Position numbers and translations under genes: made by a program
Notes under the pieces: model-generated
What the model saw: only the letters and a program-made list of their open reading frames with translations
Database searches by the model: none
What the model was told of the DNA's origin: nothing
Shown: positions 18,409 through 28,898 of the stretch, one piece after another
Layout of the letters: each line of letters begins with the position of its first letter
Numbering within the stretch: the stretch's first letter is position 1
DNA from: Symsagittifera roscoffensis
Taxonomy: Eukaryota > Xenacoelomorpha > Acoela > Convolutidae
Length of the DNA: 64,000 nt
Assembly: GCF_963678635.1 (NCBI RefSeq)
Contig: NW_026971149.1
Span: 1,118,001 to 1,182,000 of the forward strand
Reading direction: 5' to 3'

Positions 18409-18922
18409 TTATTGTCGTATAACATTTTGGAAATGTTTTTGTCTAATTTCTAATCTATTTTGGTTAATTCTAATCTATGAAGGTCTTGTTCGAGACTTAT
18501 GGTCGCACCAGATGAGTTAGGACTGGAGTGTATAACTCATAGAGTAATTTCGGATAGGGTACACCGTCTGCTCGTCACGCTATCTTATTTTCGGCCGGAT
18601 AGATTCGTGCAACTTCTTAGTCTAATACCGATCCTAATCTTACTCTTATACTATCTAGTCTCAGGTTGTTTAACTAGTCTCTGCTAGGCTCAATAGATCT
18701 AGGGTATACTGGTTTATTGCGGCTGCTGAAGTACTCGGGAGAGTGCAACTAATTTCTAAGTTAAATTCAAATCTCTCTGGTGCTGAAATTACAAGTAATT
18801 TCAGCACTTACAAATAAGTGGGTTGTTAGTTAGATGGATCATGATTGGTTAAAATTAAATACTTTACATTGGTAAAATATCTAATTTATCCAATCATAAA
18901 ATGTAGTTTAGATCAGGTTCCA
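18409..18922 (-). repeat. 5' LTR of element 1 (part confirmed by comparison)
   Basis: Aligns base for base with 1-514, with two mismatches. The outer border at 18922 is where similarity ends and the 455-bp tandem repeat unit begins. The LTR extends further left of 18409 by an unknown amount, perhaps to about 18166. On the minus strand this copy is the promoter LTR. Confidence 0.93.
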
Positions 18923-19756
18923 ATGTGTACCAGATGATGATGTAGTATGTTGCTGCATGCAGCACTTGAGAAAACAGCAGAGCGTCGGACAACAAATCCG
19001 AAATGATCCCCCTGAGAAGGGACTCGCGAGGAACACTACTTGTTCTTGGTGGATAGCCCTGGATACGATGAAAGAGCTAGAGATTTGTCTAAAGAAGCTG
19101 GACCGCGGAGTATCCAGAAAGCGTCGAAATTGGGCCAAGCAGCGAAAAGCAGAGGTGAGTAAGTTGGAATTTAGGAGCCAACTAGGGCGAGAGTTTGAGA
19201 AATTGCTACTGGAGTACATCGAGAACGAGATAAGGGCACCCTCTTCTGCCCAACTCCTGATGGCAAACAGTTCACACGGACTGAGTGACAGTTGTTTTTT
19301 TTAGGTGTGGTTGGCTGGAGTTACAATTGAAGATATGAACTCATGTGACAAACTGAAGTTCGGAGACAAAAGCATGCATGTGTACCGGATGATCAAGCAG
19401 TATGATGCTTCATGCACCACTTGAGTCAACACCAGAGAGTCGGGCTACAACTCACAGTTGATCCCCTTTAGAAGGGACTCACAAAGAACACTACTCGTTC
19501 CTGGTGAATAGCCCTGGACACGATGAAAGAACTAGAAAATTGTCTAAAGAAGCTGGACCGCAGAGTTTGAGAAAGCGTCGAAATTGGGTTACGCAGCAGA
19601 AAGCAGAGGTGAATAACTTGTAGTTGAGAAGCCAACTAGGGGCGAATGTGGGAGAAATTGCAGCTGGAGTACGCCGAAACAAGAAGAGGCCACCCTCATC
19701 TGCCCAACCTCTGATGGCGAACATTTTCACCCAAACTGAGCTTCATTTATTGTTCA
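18923..19756. repeat. Tandem repeat units 1-2 (about 455 bp each), left of element 2
   Basis: ATGTGTACC at 18923 recurs at 19379, with long similarity following each (spacing 456 bp). The second unit is cut at 19756 by element 2. Related units continue beyond the element at 63070-64000. One frame in the first unit stays open for about 115 codons (18957-19304), but the same frame is broken in its neighbour, so I treat the array as satellite-like repeat or decayed tandem exons rather than a gene. Confidence 0.8.
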
Positions 19757-20686
19757 TGTGACATTCGACCAGAATGGCCAAAATGCAATCTTGATATTGC
19801 AGATATTGAAATTTTAGCAGCGGACCTTCCGAGTTGGCAGTTTGGAAGGATTAAGAACGTTATTCGAAAGATAAAACAAAACGTGAAAATGAGGGATTTG
19901 GAAATTCAAAATTTTTAAATTTTCGAAGTGATTACGTAACATTTCTGAGAAACGTCAGAAACGGCCATTTTGGCTAAAACGAGAAAGAAAAACACAACAA
20001 CATTAGTTGCGCTGACGATTACTGCGAAAATCGTGATTGAAAAACAACAGCAGATTGCAAGAATAGCAGAGAACACTCTGAGTTGCAACTATTGTGCCGC
20101 TACAATAGTTGCAAGGCCGTTGCGAACAACGGTGAAGGGTGAAAGACAGCCTTCAGGATTAAGAGGAAATCAAGGTTAACGAGCTTGATTCAGTGGATTC
20201 AAGAATCCGGAAGGGTAAAGGAACTGAGACTTTTATCCTTTTATATAAACTTTTAGCTTCCTGTCATGTCCTGACTTGAATTTAATTGATATTTGGATTC
20301 ATTTTGATAGGGATGAGGAGCTAGGAGTTGGGGGGAAAGGGTTGATCCATCTTCGATGGAGATGATGATTTTTATCTACTGAACAAAAACAATAATAATT
20401 CAATAAGTAGTAATAGCCCTGTTTTTAGGAGTGACCTCGTGGTCTGGGGATACTGAGACCCAGCCATGAGCTCACTATTTCTGCATGTAATTAATTTAGT
20501 TTGAGCGTTCTGGTCGAAGCCGGAGAACAGTAACGTTTTTGTCGACCCGATGTTAGAAAGACCACCGAAAGTACTGGCTTGGTAGAGACGTTGAAAAGCA
20601 TGCAAAACTCTGTTTAGACGTTAGCCAGTCGTCTTAGGACTTAGTTTTGTTTTCCGTCGATATGTATCTTCCGGGCGAATGTTACA
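19757..20686 (+). repeat. 5' LTR of the outer element 2 copy
   Basis: A 930-bp repeat with TG...CA ends inside an 11-bp terminal inverted repeat (TGTGACATTCG / CGAATGTTACA). It differs from its partner at 62147-63069 by scattered substitutions and small indels, for example near 19794-19803. That is more divergence than between the LTRs of element 1. It contains CCGGAAGG-type motifs shared with the leader. Confidence 0.93.
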
Positions 20687-23600
20687 TACATGTTTTTATG
20701 GCGCTCCTGGTGTTATTCTTTAACATCATGACCGGCAGAACCGTTAACGAGCACTCCGCGCCGAGCGGATGCTCACATTAACGCCCTTAATATGCCTAAA
20801 CCGCCGGGGCGGAAGTGTAGTTTGGAACGGGGAAGCTTTCCGGATTACCGTGAATATTTTTTTAACCTGGTTAAGAGCGAAAATTCACGAACCAGGAAGG
20901 GTTGGGGGAATCTCGAACCCCTCGTCCTCTGAGTGGTTTGTGACCAAAAACACTTAAAGATATGCATAAAACCAAACAAAAAGTAGTATAGTACCAAAGA
21001 AAAACAAAAAACATAAAAAATAACCGAAAAAACCAAAAACAGTAAAAAAGTAAAGAATCAGTAGAAATCATCCCCCCCCCCCCCAGACAAGATGTGCTCC
21101 AACCCCCCCGTTTGTTATTGATAGATATATTGTTGTTACAGGCATTTATATCAGTCAGGATTGTTACGATCAATTTTGTGGCCCGTTTGTGAGGCTTGTA
21201 CTGTAGGGTTATTTGAGCATTTAAGCACGTTAATGATAAATTGCGCTCAATCCGGAAGGGTCAGCTGATTTGCGCTCAATTCGGAAGGGTCTTGGGAGAA
21301 GACTGATCCGGCAAGCAGTACAAGGAGCAACAAGAAGGGGCTCACGACAACAACAATCGACTGTTGGGTATCGTTAACAAGTTTTGTATCCCTTTTGGTA
21401 CAAAAAGTAAGATATTAATCTGTGGGGGGCTTGACAGTGCTGCACTGTAGCGACCCTTCACCGAACTGCGAATATCCGAGTTAAGCACCTTAATTCGGAT
21501 AATAAACAAACCCGGAGGGGTATAGTATTACTACTATTATTACTTATATAGCTTATATTAATAACCTATATCGTTTTTCAGTGAAAAACAGAGAAAACAG
21601 ACCGGTTTTTAGGGTCAAAATAGCGATATTTTGATCCCCCACAAATCGCGATTTTTGATATATCGATATTTTTTGGAACGGAAAAAAGCGCTAAATTAGT
21701 GCGTTACATCGTGATTGCACTACTATAATAGGTAGAACCGGTTAACTTTAGTTCGCAAGTGGCTGGAACTATTTTGGTACCAAAAACCAAATTTTCCCAT
21801 TTTTCGATAGTACGAAACACTATAAAATCAGAAATTTTTTTGAAATTTTTTAGTTAGAACAGTAAAAACAGTTGTTTGGTCAACGTCCACTAGTGAATCT
21901 ACGAGTTTTAAAACCCGCTACCCGAAAGCCTTCCCCGTAGCAGAGAAATCGAACTTAACGAGTTTGATTTGGGGGATTCATCAACCCGGAGGGGTATAGG
22001 TAGCATAGTTTTTCGCAAATTTTCTCAGCTGAAGCGTTTTAGATCGGGTCATTGCATTGAATTAGAAGAGTATAGGCCTTCTGAGCTCGGATCAATAATT
22101 TTTAGGTCGAAAGGAACAGAATTGCGGAAAAAGTTAGGTGGAACCTATAAGAGAGAAATTTTTTGAGTTTGCAAGAAAGACGTTTTGGCTAATAACTTTT
22201 CGACAACTGGACAGATCCAGTTGATCTTGGTACCATTAGATCAGAAATTAGCTAAACTTACTAGTAGGAAGAAGAATTACTCGAAAAAGCGAGCGCGAAA
22301 ATTTTTTGAGATTGTTTTTAGCAAATTACTCAATTAGGAGGGGTACACCCTTCACGTTTTATAATTTTTTCTTGGAAAACGCTTAAACCCCTACCAAAAG
22401 TTGATAGCGATTGAACTAAGTAAGTTAGGACAGTTCTAGACAAAAAGGGAGGGCTAAAGGCACAAGAAGACCTTAATAGAGCCGAAATTAGGCAAGTGAT
22501 AAGACCCTTCACCGTTAGTGTGCATTGTCAAATAGGAGGCTTAACTTCAATCCGGAGGGGTCTAGGAAAGGATCATATACCCTTCCCAGTTAATTCGAAC
22601 AGCATAATAAAATCGCAGAACGTATCAGGAGGGGTATAGATTGAAATCAAGAAATCTCAGAAAAGCTACTTTAAGAGAACCAAAGGGCTCCCAATCCGGA
22701 GGGGTCAAAATTTTTCAAAGTCGGAGGGGTCCGAATCAGAGGGGTCTAGTTTCCACAAAACCGGAGGGGTCCCAATCCGGAGACGTCTCCTATTTACTAA
22801 CTCAGAGGGATCCTAATTCGGAGGGGTCTTAATTTTACCAATCCGGAAGGGTCCTATTTTGCCAAATCCGGAGGGGTACTGTTTTTTGTCAACCCAGAGA
22901 GATAAATTTTTTTTTAAAGGACTTAGGTAAAACAAAAGAAAGACAAGAGTGCGAGGCATTAGGTTATTAAGACCTAGGCTAGGAACCAGTGACTGCACTG
23001 GTAACTTGCCTTTCGAATAAGACCAGAACAGAACAAAACAGGTCCGACCTCGGATATTCGCAACACTAGGTCTAATTTTAAGAATAGTGTAACTCATTGG
23101 TGTAAATCGAAAACCAATACGTTTTTACGAGAAGTGACTGACCTGAGGATTGTAGTAGGTCTAGTTTGGGCAGTCCGAAGGCAGATAGGTAACACAGCAC
23201 TCGGTGGGTGCAATAGTCGCCCACTTGAGAAAATTACTGCCTTGAGAGTTTTGTCTGTCTGGTGCTGCACCAAGCGGGGAAAGCTTTTTTTTTTTAAAAA
23301 ACTAAAGTTCGACTATAGCACTACGACCGACTGAAGTACAATACACATACGTTTTTCATAGAAATATTCTTAGGCTGTTACTTTAGGTTTTAAATCAACA
23401 TAAACTGTGCTTGATTGGGTAGTGAGTACACTATCTTTTAAATTGAAGGATAAATTTACATTGTGCTAGTTATCATATCTTACGACCAATAATTGATTAG
23501 TGTGAATAAATTATATACAAGGTGTATTCTGATAACATACAGGGATTTGTGGTCACTATTTAATAGAAACTTGTGAAACTTATTGTGTTGTGTTATTTTT

Positions 23601-23749
23601 ATTAGTAGTCAGACTAGAAAGTCACCAGAAATCGAATTGAGTGTATAGGCTTGAGAAGGTACAAAGAGGAAATGAGTCTAGACAAGTCAAGAATACCTAA
23701 ACGAGGTAATAGTTCTAGGAAATTCATACCTGAGGAGCAAAGAAAATCA
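20687..23749 (+). other. 5' leader of the outer element 2 copy
   Basis: About 3 kb without a coding region I can support. TGGCGCTCCTGGTGTT at 20699-20714 starts with TGG and is identical in the nested copy; it is a possible primer-binding site, though 12 bases from the LTR is unusually far. There is a poly-C tract near 21070, and an imperfect palindrome (ACAGTGCTGCACTGT) near 21436. From about 21240 the motif (A)ATCCGGAGGGGT recurs, densest at 22549-22880. The counterpart in the nested copy (40623-43656) is closely similar. Confidence 0.75.
22549..22880 (+). repeat. Cluster of iterated CCGGAGGGGT motifs in the leader
   Basis: About a dozen copies or near copies of CCGGAGGGGTC/A occur in 330 bp, for example at 22552, 22627, 22696, 22722, 22761, 22818, 22842 and 22867, with irregular spacing. 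More are scattered at 21240-22340. Variants change one or two bases (AGAGGGATC, GGAAGGGTC). The spacing is not that of a tandem repeat. The motif and its direction relative to the element are kept in the nested copy at 41500-41760. Confidence 0.8.
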
Positions 23750-24283
23750 ATGGCTGATCCTTTTGTGGAACGGATCAAATGAACAAGGAACGGCAAAAGG
23801 AAGATGGTTTCATTCAGAATGGTTGAAACGAGAAGTCAAAAGACCTCAGAAGAGAGAAAAGAAATGTTGGAAGTGGAGGTCCACCCGGACCAGGCCATGC
23901 AAGACAACGAAGGAATGCATGGTCTGGAAAGGAGAGACAGAAGGCTAGCGAGCGAATCTACTCCGGTAGAACAAGGTCAAGATTTGGCCACTTCCACCGG
24001 AGCACTGGATCGAGCGGAGATGTCGGAACTGTCCGACATCTCTACTGAAGTTGTGGCGACCAGGAGATCTCCAACAGACAACACCATGATGGCAGATGCA
24101 ACAGAGAAACAGACTACGTCTTCGTCGTTCACAGAAAGAATGAAAAATACCTTTGGGAACATCTTTCCATTTACAATGGGAGCGGGCACAGGAAACGAAG
24201 GTGAATCCCAAGAGGAAGAAGAGGACGATGACGAGCAGGTGGACTCTGGATCTCACTAAGCCTCAATAGTTCGACCCAGGAGA
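23750..24283 (+). pseudogene. gag: gag, 5' part, outer copy (cut by nested insertion)
   Basis: Matches the first 175 or so codons of the nested-copy gag. ATG at 23750 is followed by TGA at codon 11 (23780-23782) where the nested copy has an Arg codon. A further in-frame ATG (23804) opens 151 codons: an acidic, Ser/Thr-rich region ending in a Glu/Asp run. A one-base loss near 24253 then shifts the frame just before the insertion point at 24284. The gene resumes at 44582. Confidence 0.85.
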
Positions 24284-25168
24284 TGTAACATTCGCCCGGA
24301 AGATACATATCGACGGAAAACAAAACTAAGTCCTAAGACGACTGGCTAACGTCTAAACAGAGTTCTGCATGCTTTTCACCGTCTCTACCAAGCCAGTCCT
24401 TTCGGTGGTCTTTCTAACATCGGGTCGACAAAAACGTTACTGTTCTCCGGCTTCGACCAGAACGCTCAAATTAACTAGATTAAATGTAAATAGTGAGCTC
24501 ATGGCTGGGTCTCAGTATCCCCAGACCACGAGGTCACTCCTAAAAACAGGGCTATTACTATTTATTGAATTATTTTTGTTTTTGCTCAGTAGATAAAAAT
24601 CATCATCTCCATCGAAGATGGATCAACCCTTTCGCCCCAACTCTTAGCTTCTCATCCTTATCAAAATGTATTCAGATATTAATTAAATTCATGTCAGGAC
24701 ATGACAGGAAGATAAAAGTTTATATAAAAGGTAGAAGTCTCAGTTCCTTTACTCTTCCGGATTCTTGAATCCACTGAATCAAGCTCGTTAACCTTGATTT
24801 CTTCATAATCCGGAAGGCTGTCTTTCACCCTTCACCGTTGTTCGCAACGGCCTTGCAACTATTGTAGCGGCACAAAAGTTGCAACTCGGAGTGTTCTCTG
24901 CTATTCTTGCAATCTGCTGTTGTTTTTCAATCACGATTTTTGCAGTTATCGTCAGCGCAACTGATGTTGTTGTGTTTTTCTCAGAAATGTTACGTAATCA
25001 CTTCGAAAATTTAAAAATTTTGAATTTCCAAATCCCTCAACCTTCACGTTTTGTTTTATCGTTCGAATAACGTTCTTAATTCTTCCAAACTGCCAACTCG
25101 GAAGGTCCGCTGCTAAAACTTCGATATCTGCAGAGATTGCATTTTGGCCATTCTGGTCGAATGTCACA
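24284..25168 (-). repeat. 3' LTR of the nested copy
   Basis: 885 bp, TGTAACATTCG...CGAATGTCACA on the plus strand. Compared with its partner at 43657-44581 it lacks 38 bp near 24980, between short TTTCT repeats. A purine-rich run lies next to the LTR on its internal side (CTCCCC at 25171-25176 on the plus strand), matching the GGGGAG-type polypurine tract of the outer copy. Confidence 0.92.
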
Positions 25169-25488
25169 TACTCCCCAGACAGTGAGGTCAATGTCCTCAT
25201 TGAATCTCGCAATGTTCGTATAATCGGCACAGTGTCATCGAACAGAATTTACAAAATGCACGAAATCACTCTTTTCCACGTTACATCGACTCACTGCAGA
25301 ATACAAATGGCATCATACTACATCACTATAGCCTTCAAATTCTTTCATTAATCTGCACACTGAGGATATTACCTAAGATAAAAATGTCTTTTCTGACTTC
25401 CAATGTCAATGTCCTGATTAAAAACTTTTTCTCTTAGATTTAAAAAATGTTGGTTTGCAGGACAGTCCGGTCAACCAACAAGCTAAAA
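25169..25488 (-). other. 3' non-coding region of the nested copy
   Basis: 320 bp between the last ORF and the 3' LTR. It matches the outer copy at about 61830-62146. I see no gene in it. Confidence 0.6.
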
Positions 25489-25926
25489 TTATCCTTCTAT
25501 GCTCCTTCCCTTCGGAAATCTTGCTTGTTTTTTGTCCTGAATATTAAAACTAAGAAACTCTGTGGTTGGAAAGAACAATGCAACAATCTTCCTCTTCAAG
25601 AGATTACTCAAGTCTTCCTCTCTTTTCACTGCGGTGGTCACTGCATTCCGGTGAGTCACGAAAGCTCGCTTGAAGGCTCCCGCTCCAATGTCCAGCTGAT
25701 ATCCACTGTACACTCTGCCATGCTTCGACATATGCTTCCTAGCATACTCGTACAACCATGCAGTCATGTCAGCTCTGAACCATGGCATCAATCGTTTTCT
25801 TGCCCATATCCTGTTCACTTCCATCGGAATGTTTAGGATTTTGCACATTGTCTCAAAATCTTTTAGACAATCCAATTTCTGCAACTGTTCTCTCGTTGGT
25901 GCTTCCTGTCTATTGTTTTCTCTCAC
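25489..25926 (-). pseudogene. Last ORF of the 3' block, nested copy (deleted C terminus)
   Basis: 145 codons matching the outer-copy ORF at 60577-61314 for about 100 residues, including ARKRLMPWFRADMTAWLY and GYQLDIGAGAFKRAFVTHRN. After KR the sequence jumps to what is 3' non-coding DNA in the outer copy. This is a deletion of about 650 bp relative to it (outer 61040-61690). The apparent start is an alternative codon, because a one-base change upstream (near 25940) shifts the frame. No known family. Confidence 0.6.
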
Positions 25927-26148
25927 ATGAGCCTCCAGCCATCATGTCGCCATCATAACTCCCACTATCAATATTGTTATGGGCTGTGATGAGTCTGGTA
26001 AACCCATGGAGAGCAGCTCTCCAGAGTCCCAGATCAACATCAGATTACTACGCTTGGGATACCACCAAGTCTGCAACAAGCAGTGGCAAGGAAACTCATC
26101 GTGTGTCAACATGATGCTCCTCCAATTACGTTTTCCCGAAGCTTCCAG

Positions 26149-27951
26149 TCATGGTTCCACTTCCATCATCACTCGGTGGATTTCATCATTTTCGTCTACT
26201 GTATTGTAATCTGTAACAGTTGATCCTCTCTGTTTCTGTCTCTCAAAATCACTGAAGTTCCCACTCACGTATCCCATGAACTTCTTTCCCAGTATCGATT
26301 CCAACTCTTCCTTGGTTCTTTCTGGAACTGCTGAGAACATCTTACATAGCAACTCGTATGACTTCTCGGATATTCTCGCCATTCTCACACACTTCGGCAC
26401 TGAGAAGGCTTGATCCACGATCGTTCTCGTGCTCTTTACGTCCACAGCTACGAAATGTACAGGGTATCTGCTCTTGCACATTGGAGCTAATGTTGAACCC
26501 ACCAAATATCGTGCTCCTGATGGTCTACAATAAGTCTCACTGTGTCCAATGTTCATTTCCGTCTCGATTGCTTCCCTCCAGTTTCCTATGTATTTCTGCT
26601 CAGTCTGCAGAACTCCTGGGAACAATTCTACAATGATGGCTGTGACCATCTCATGTTTCTGTTCTAAATTCAATAGTGACTCTAAAGAACTAAACATGCT
26701 GTAGAATCCTAGTGCAATCACTAGATTCACATCGGTTCCTCCATGACAATCCGCTACCAGTTCCGTTTCTGTCCTTGCTTTCATCACAACATTTCCAAAC
26801 AATACCGTCTTGTGTTGCTTGTGTTGCTTCTCTGGGGTCTTCACACAGTCCAGACCTCCACAAACGTGACCCTCCAGTCCACAGACTTCCGCCAGACAGC
26901 TACCAGGTTTAACCCAGTCTTCTGGTCCCCAGCCAGGCAACTCCGCTTTATCTTCCCCGTTGCTTCTAGAGGCCGTTGTCATCACATTGTATATGATGTT
27001 AAGGTCACGCAGGTTACAGTATGCATTCAATTCCCTCTGCACGTCCTGTGTCGCTCGCAGTATTGAGTCAGCGTTGGGACTAGGACACCATGACGGCCTC
27101 ATTAATTCCCATACCACCATCAAGCTCGTCCTCAGCAATTCATCTGAGAATCCCAACCCAAACTCCACTCTTTTGTCGGATTTTGGTACGGAAGGTGCAG
27201 TCACCTCGTCTTTCAAGATCAATCCCAATTTATTCTGAGGATTGGTAGTGCTCTTAATCGTCACAATTCTCGACATCCAGAATCTTAGCAACACTGCCTG
27301 TTCGTAATCGAAGAAGCAATCGCGTATGTCTTCACTCAGGAACGGGTTATACAACATCCCTATGACTCCGGATACGTAGCTGTACGTTTTCTTCTTAATT
27401 GGTCCACAGTATTCACTGGACTTCGGCAATGCCCCCATAGATTCTTTAGTGAGTCTCAGCTCCTCGTTTGAGAATCTCCTGATTTTGTCTATCTTTCTCA
27501 TGAGCTCTAACCCCTCGGGTTCTTTCATGTTCACCCTCATCGGTTTGCTTTGATGCATATCCAGCAGTGCTAGCAAGAGTAAGGCTTTCGCTCGCGCATC
27601 GCCCTCCCTCAGCATCTTGACACAGGTATTCAATGCTGGTACCGAGATCTGTTCTATCATGAATCTAATGAAACAGAGAGCGTCTCTCCGTTTCGCAAAC
27701 GCTATTGCTGCTCCCTCTTGGATCATCAGATCCCTCAGGTTTGTCATAAGGAAAACCTTCTCTTCCTTTGATCTCTTCTTTTCTTCCGAATCGTACTCTT
27801 CACGAGTCAGTCCCATCAGGCACCAGGCAAATCTCAATTGCAACTCTGTCCTTACGTAAGGTACTGCCATGAGAGCATGTATTTTCGGCGCAGTCCTCAT
27901 TTCTTCTTCGAAGTACCGTAATACTACTGCTTTCCATGGAAGGCTCACCAA
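26149..27951 (-). CDS. Unknown 600-aa protein region of the 3' block, nested copy
   Basis: A 600-codon ORF, the best preserved version of this region. It is largely helical and charged in the first 200 residues. A Cys/Gly-rich part follows around 375-395 (CGLEGHVCGGLDC), then a mixed domain to the end. The outer copy matches it along its whole length (58700-60590) but with stops. Upstream and downstream frames in the outer copy read into and out of it, so it is part of a longer protein. I recognise no enzyme motif. Confidence 0.7.
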   Translation of the reverse strand: MVSLPWKAVVLRYFEEEMRTAPKIHALMAVPYVRTELQLRFAWCLMGLTREEYDSEEKKRSKEEKVFLMTNLRDLMIQEGAAIAFAKRRDALCFIRFMIEQISVPALNTCVKMLREGDARAKALLLLALLDMHQSKPMRVNMKEPEGLELMRKIDKIRRFSNEELRLTKESMGALPKSSEYCGPIKKKTYSYVSGVIGMLYNPFLSEDIRDCFFDYEQAVLLRFWMSRIVTIKSTTNPQNKLGLILKDEVTAPSVPKSDKRVEFGLGFSDELLRTSLMVVWELMRPSWCPSPNADSILRATQDVQRELNAYCNLRDLNIIYNVMTTASRSNGEDKAELPGWGPEDWVKPGSCLAEVCGLEGHVCGGLDCVKTPEKQHKQHKTVLFGNVVMKARTETELVADCHGGTDVNLVIALGFYSMFSSLESLLNLEQKHEMVTAIIVELFPGVLQTEQKYIGNWREAIETEMNIGHSETYCRPSGARYLVGSTLAPMCKSRYPVHFVAVDVKSTRTIVDQAFSVPKCVRMARISEKSYELLCKMFSAVPERTKEELESILGKKFMGYVSGNFSDFERQKQRGSTVTDYNTVDENDEIHRVMMEVEP

Positions 27952-27986
27952 CTGCTCTATCGTTTCTGCCTGTATCTCAGACGAAG

Positions 27987-28751
27987 CTAAGGTCCCGTAC
28001 GCCTTTTGCTTGAGGGTGGTGCCTGCAACATCGTTTCCAGATAACCCTCCATGGCACCCTTGTCTTCTAAAGCCATCAAATACCCTCTAGCCGAGTTTCG
28101 GTATTCTAACATCTCCATGTATCCACCCGCGGGTTCATCTATCGACACAGTCTCCGACACTGTCAGTCGGTTATATTCCACTGGTACTAGTTGTCCTGCG
28201 ACACTTCCCTTTCCGTGATTCATGGGAGATGGCTTAAAGTCTCTCATTTTGCTCTCTCCACATTGGCTGAGTATTTCCATTTCCAAGGTTGCTCCAGTCA
28301 GAGTGCGGTCACTCCTTCTGGATTTATAGCCTGTCGACTTTAGCCCCGCCATGAGAATGGGTGGCACCATCGTTATATCAGTCAGCATCTTATCCGTGCC
28401 GGACAATTGATAGTCGCCTTGTCCCAAATCCATGATCTCTTCGACTCGCTTTCTCTTTGCTGAATTCGCAACTTTCACCGATATCTCTGAATCCACCTTC
28501 GTCTTCCCTACACTTCTCGGCATCACTCTGCTGCCTAACTTGATTTTCAATTCATTAATCTTATCAATCACCAACTTCGATCGCATCTTCCCTTTCCTGG
28601 TTCTTGACAGATACACCACCTCTCCTTTATCGTCCTGCGGCGTCATCTTGATGGGAGAGTTCGCTTCACTTTCGTCAGTGGCTGAGTCGATCAACAACTC
28701 ACTCAATCTCCCTTCACACTCATCAAGCTTTTCAAGGACTTCCCGCATCAA
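27987..28751 (-). CDS. Unknown 254-aa region of the 3' block, nested copy
   Basis: A Ser/Lys/Arg/Glu-rich, probably partly disordered region (EGRLSELLIDSATDESE, then KKRKVEE-like basic patches such as KRKRVEEIMDLGQGDYQLSG). In the outer copy the same sequence is continuous with the preceding 644-aa region. Here the last dozen residues come from a frameshift just before the 600-aa ORF. It is best read as the linker of a larger polyprotein. Confidence 0.6.
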   Translation of the reverse strand: MMREVLEKLDECEGRLSELLIDSATDESEANSPIKMTPQDDKGEVVYLSRTRKGKMRSKLVIDKINELKIKLGSRVMPRSVGKTKVDSEISVKVANSAKRKRVEEIMDLGQGDYQLSGTDKMLTDITMVPPILMAGLKSTGYKSRRSDRTLTGATLEMEILSQCGESKMRDFKPSPMNHGKGSVAGQLVPVEYNRLTVSETVSIDEPAGGYMEMLEYRNSARGYLMALEDKGAMEGYLETMLQAPPSSKRRTGP

Positions 28752-28898
28752 TGGTCAGTTGAGACCTGTTTTGAGGATGGACTGGGTCCCATAGCTCTGG
28801 ATTACTGTCCAGACTTCTTCTATGAACGCCACTCTGTCCAATTTGCATCCCGTCCTACTCTCGTGGTCTCGGTGATGTACTTCCCACTCCTCTTTGGG

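Larger units (their letters stand above)
1..18922 (-). mobile_element. Element 1: giant envelope-carrying Ty3/Gypsy-like LTR retrotransposon
   Basis: A long terminal direct repeat (1-514 matching 18409-18922) brackets about 17.5 kb of minus-strand ORFs in the order gag, protease, RT/RNase H, integrase, envelope-like gene. Integrase after RT/RNase H is the Ty3/Gypsy (Metaviridae) order. The left LTR is cut by the window edge, so the true length exceeds 18.9 kb. The two LTR copies differ at only two visible positions (445 versus 18853, 471 versus 18879), which implies recent insertion. At the right edge the element abuts a unit of the 455-bp tandem repeat. The element is much more AT-rich than element 2, and its coding strand is A-rich and G-poor. 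The target duplication cannot be read because the left flank is outside the window. Confidence 0.93.

Noticed and set aside
18957-19304. 115-codon ORF in the tandem repeat
   Set aside because: The same frame is interrupted in neighbouring units, so I do not call a gene.
20880-20960. TTCGA-containing sequence resembling a reversed tRNA T arm in the leader
   Set aside because: The loop has the wrong length and no matching acceptor stem was found.
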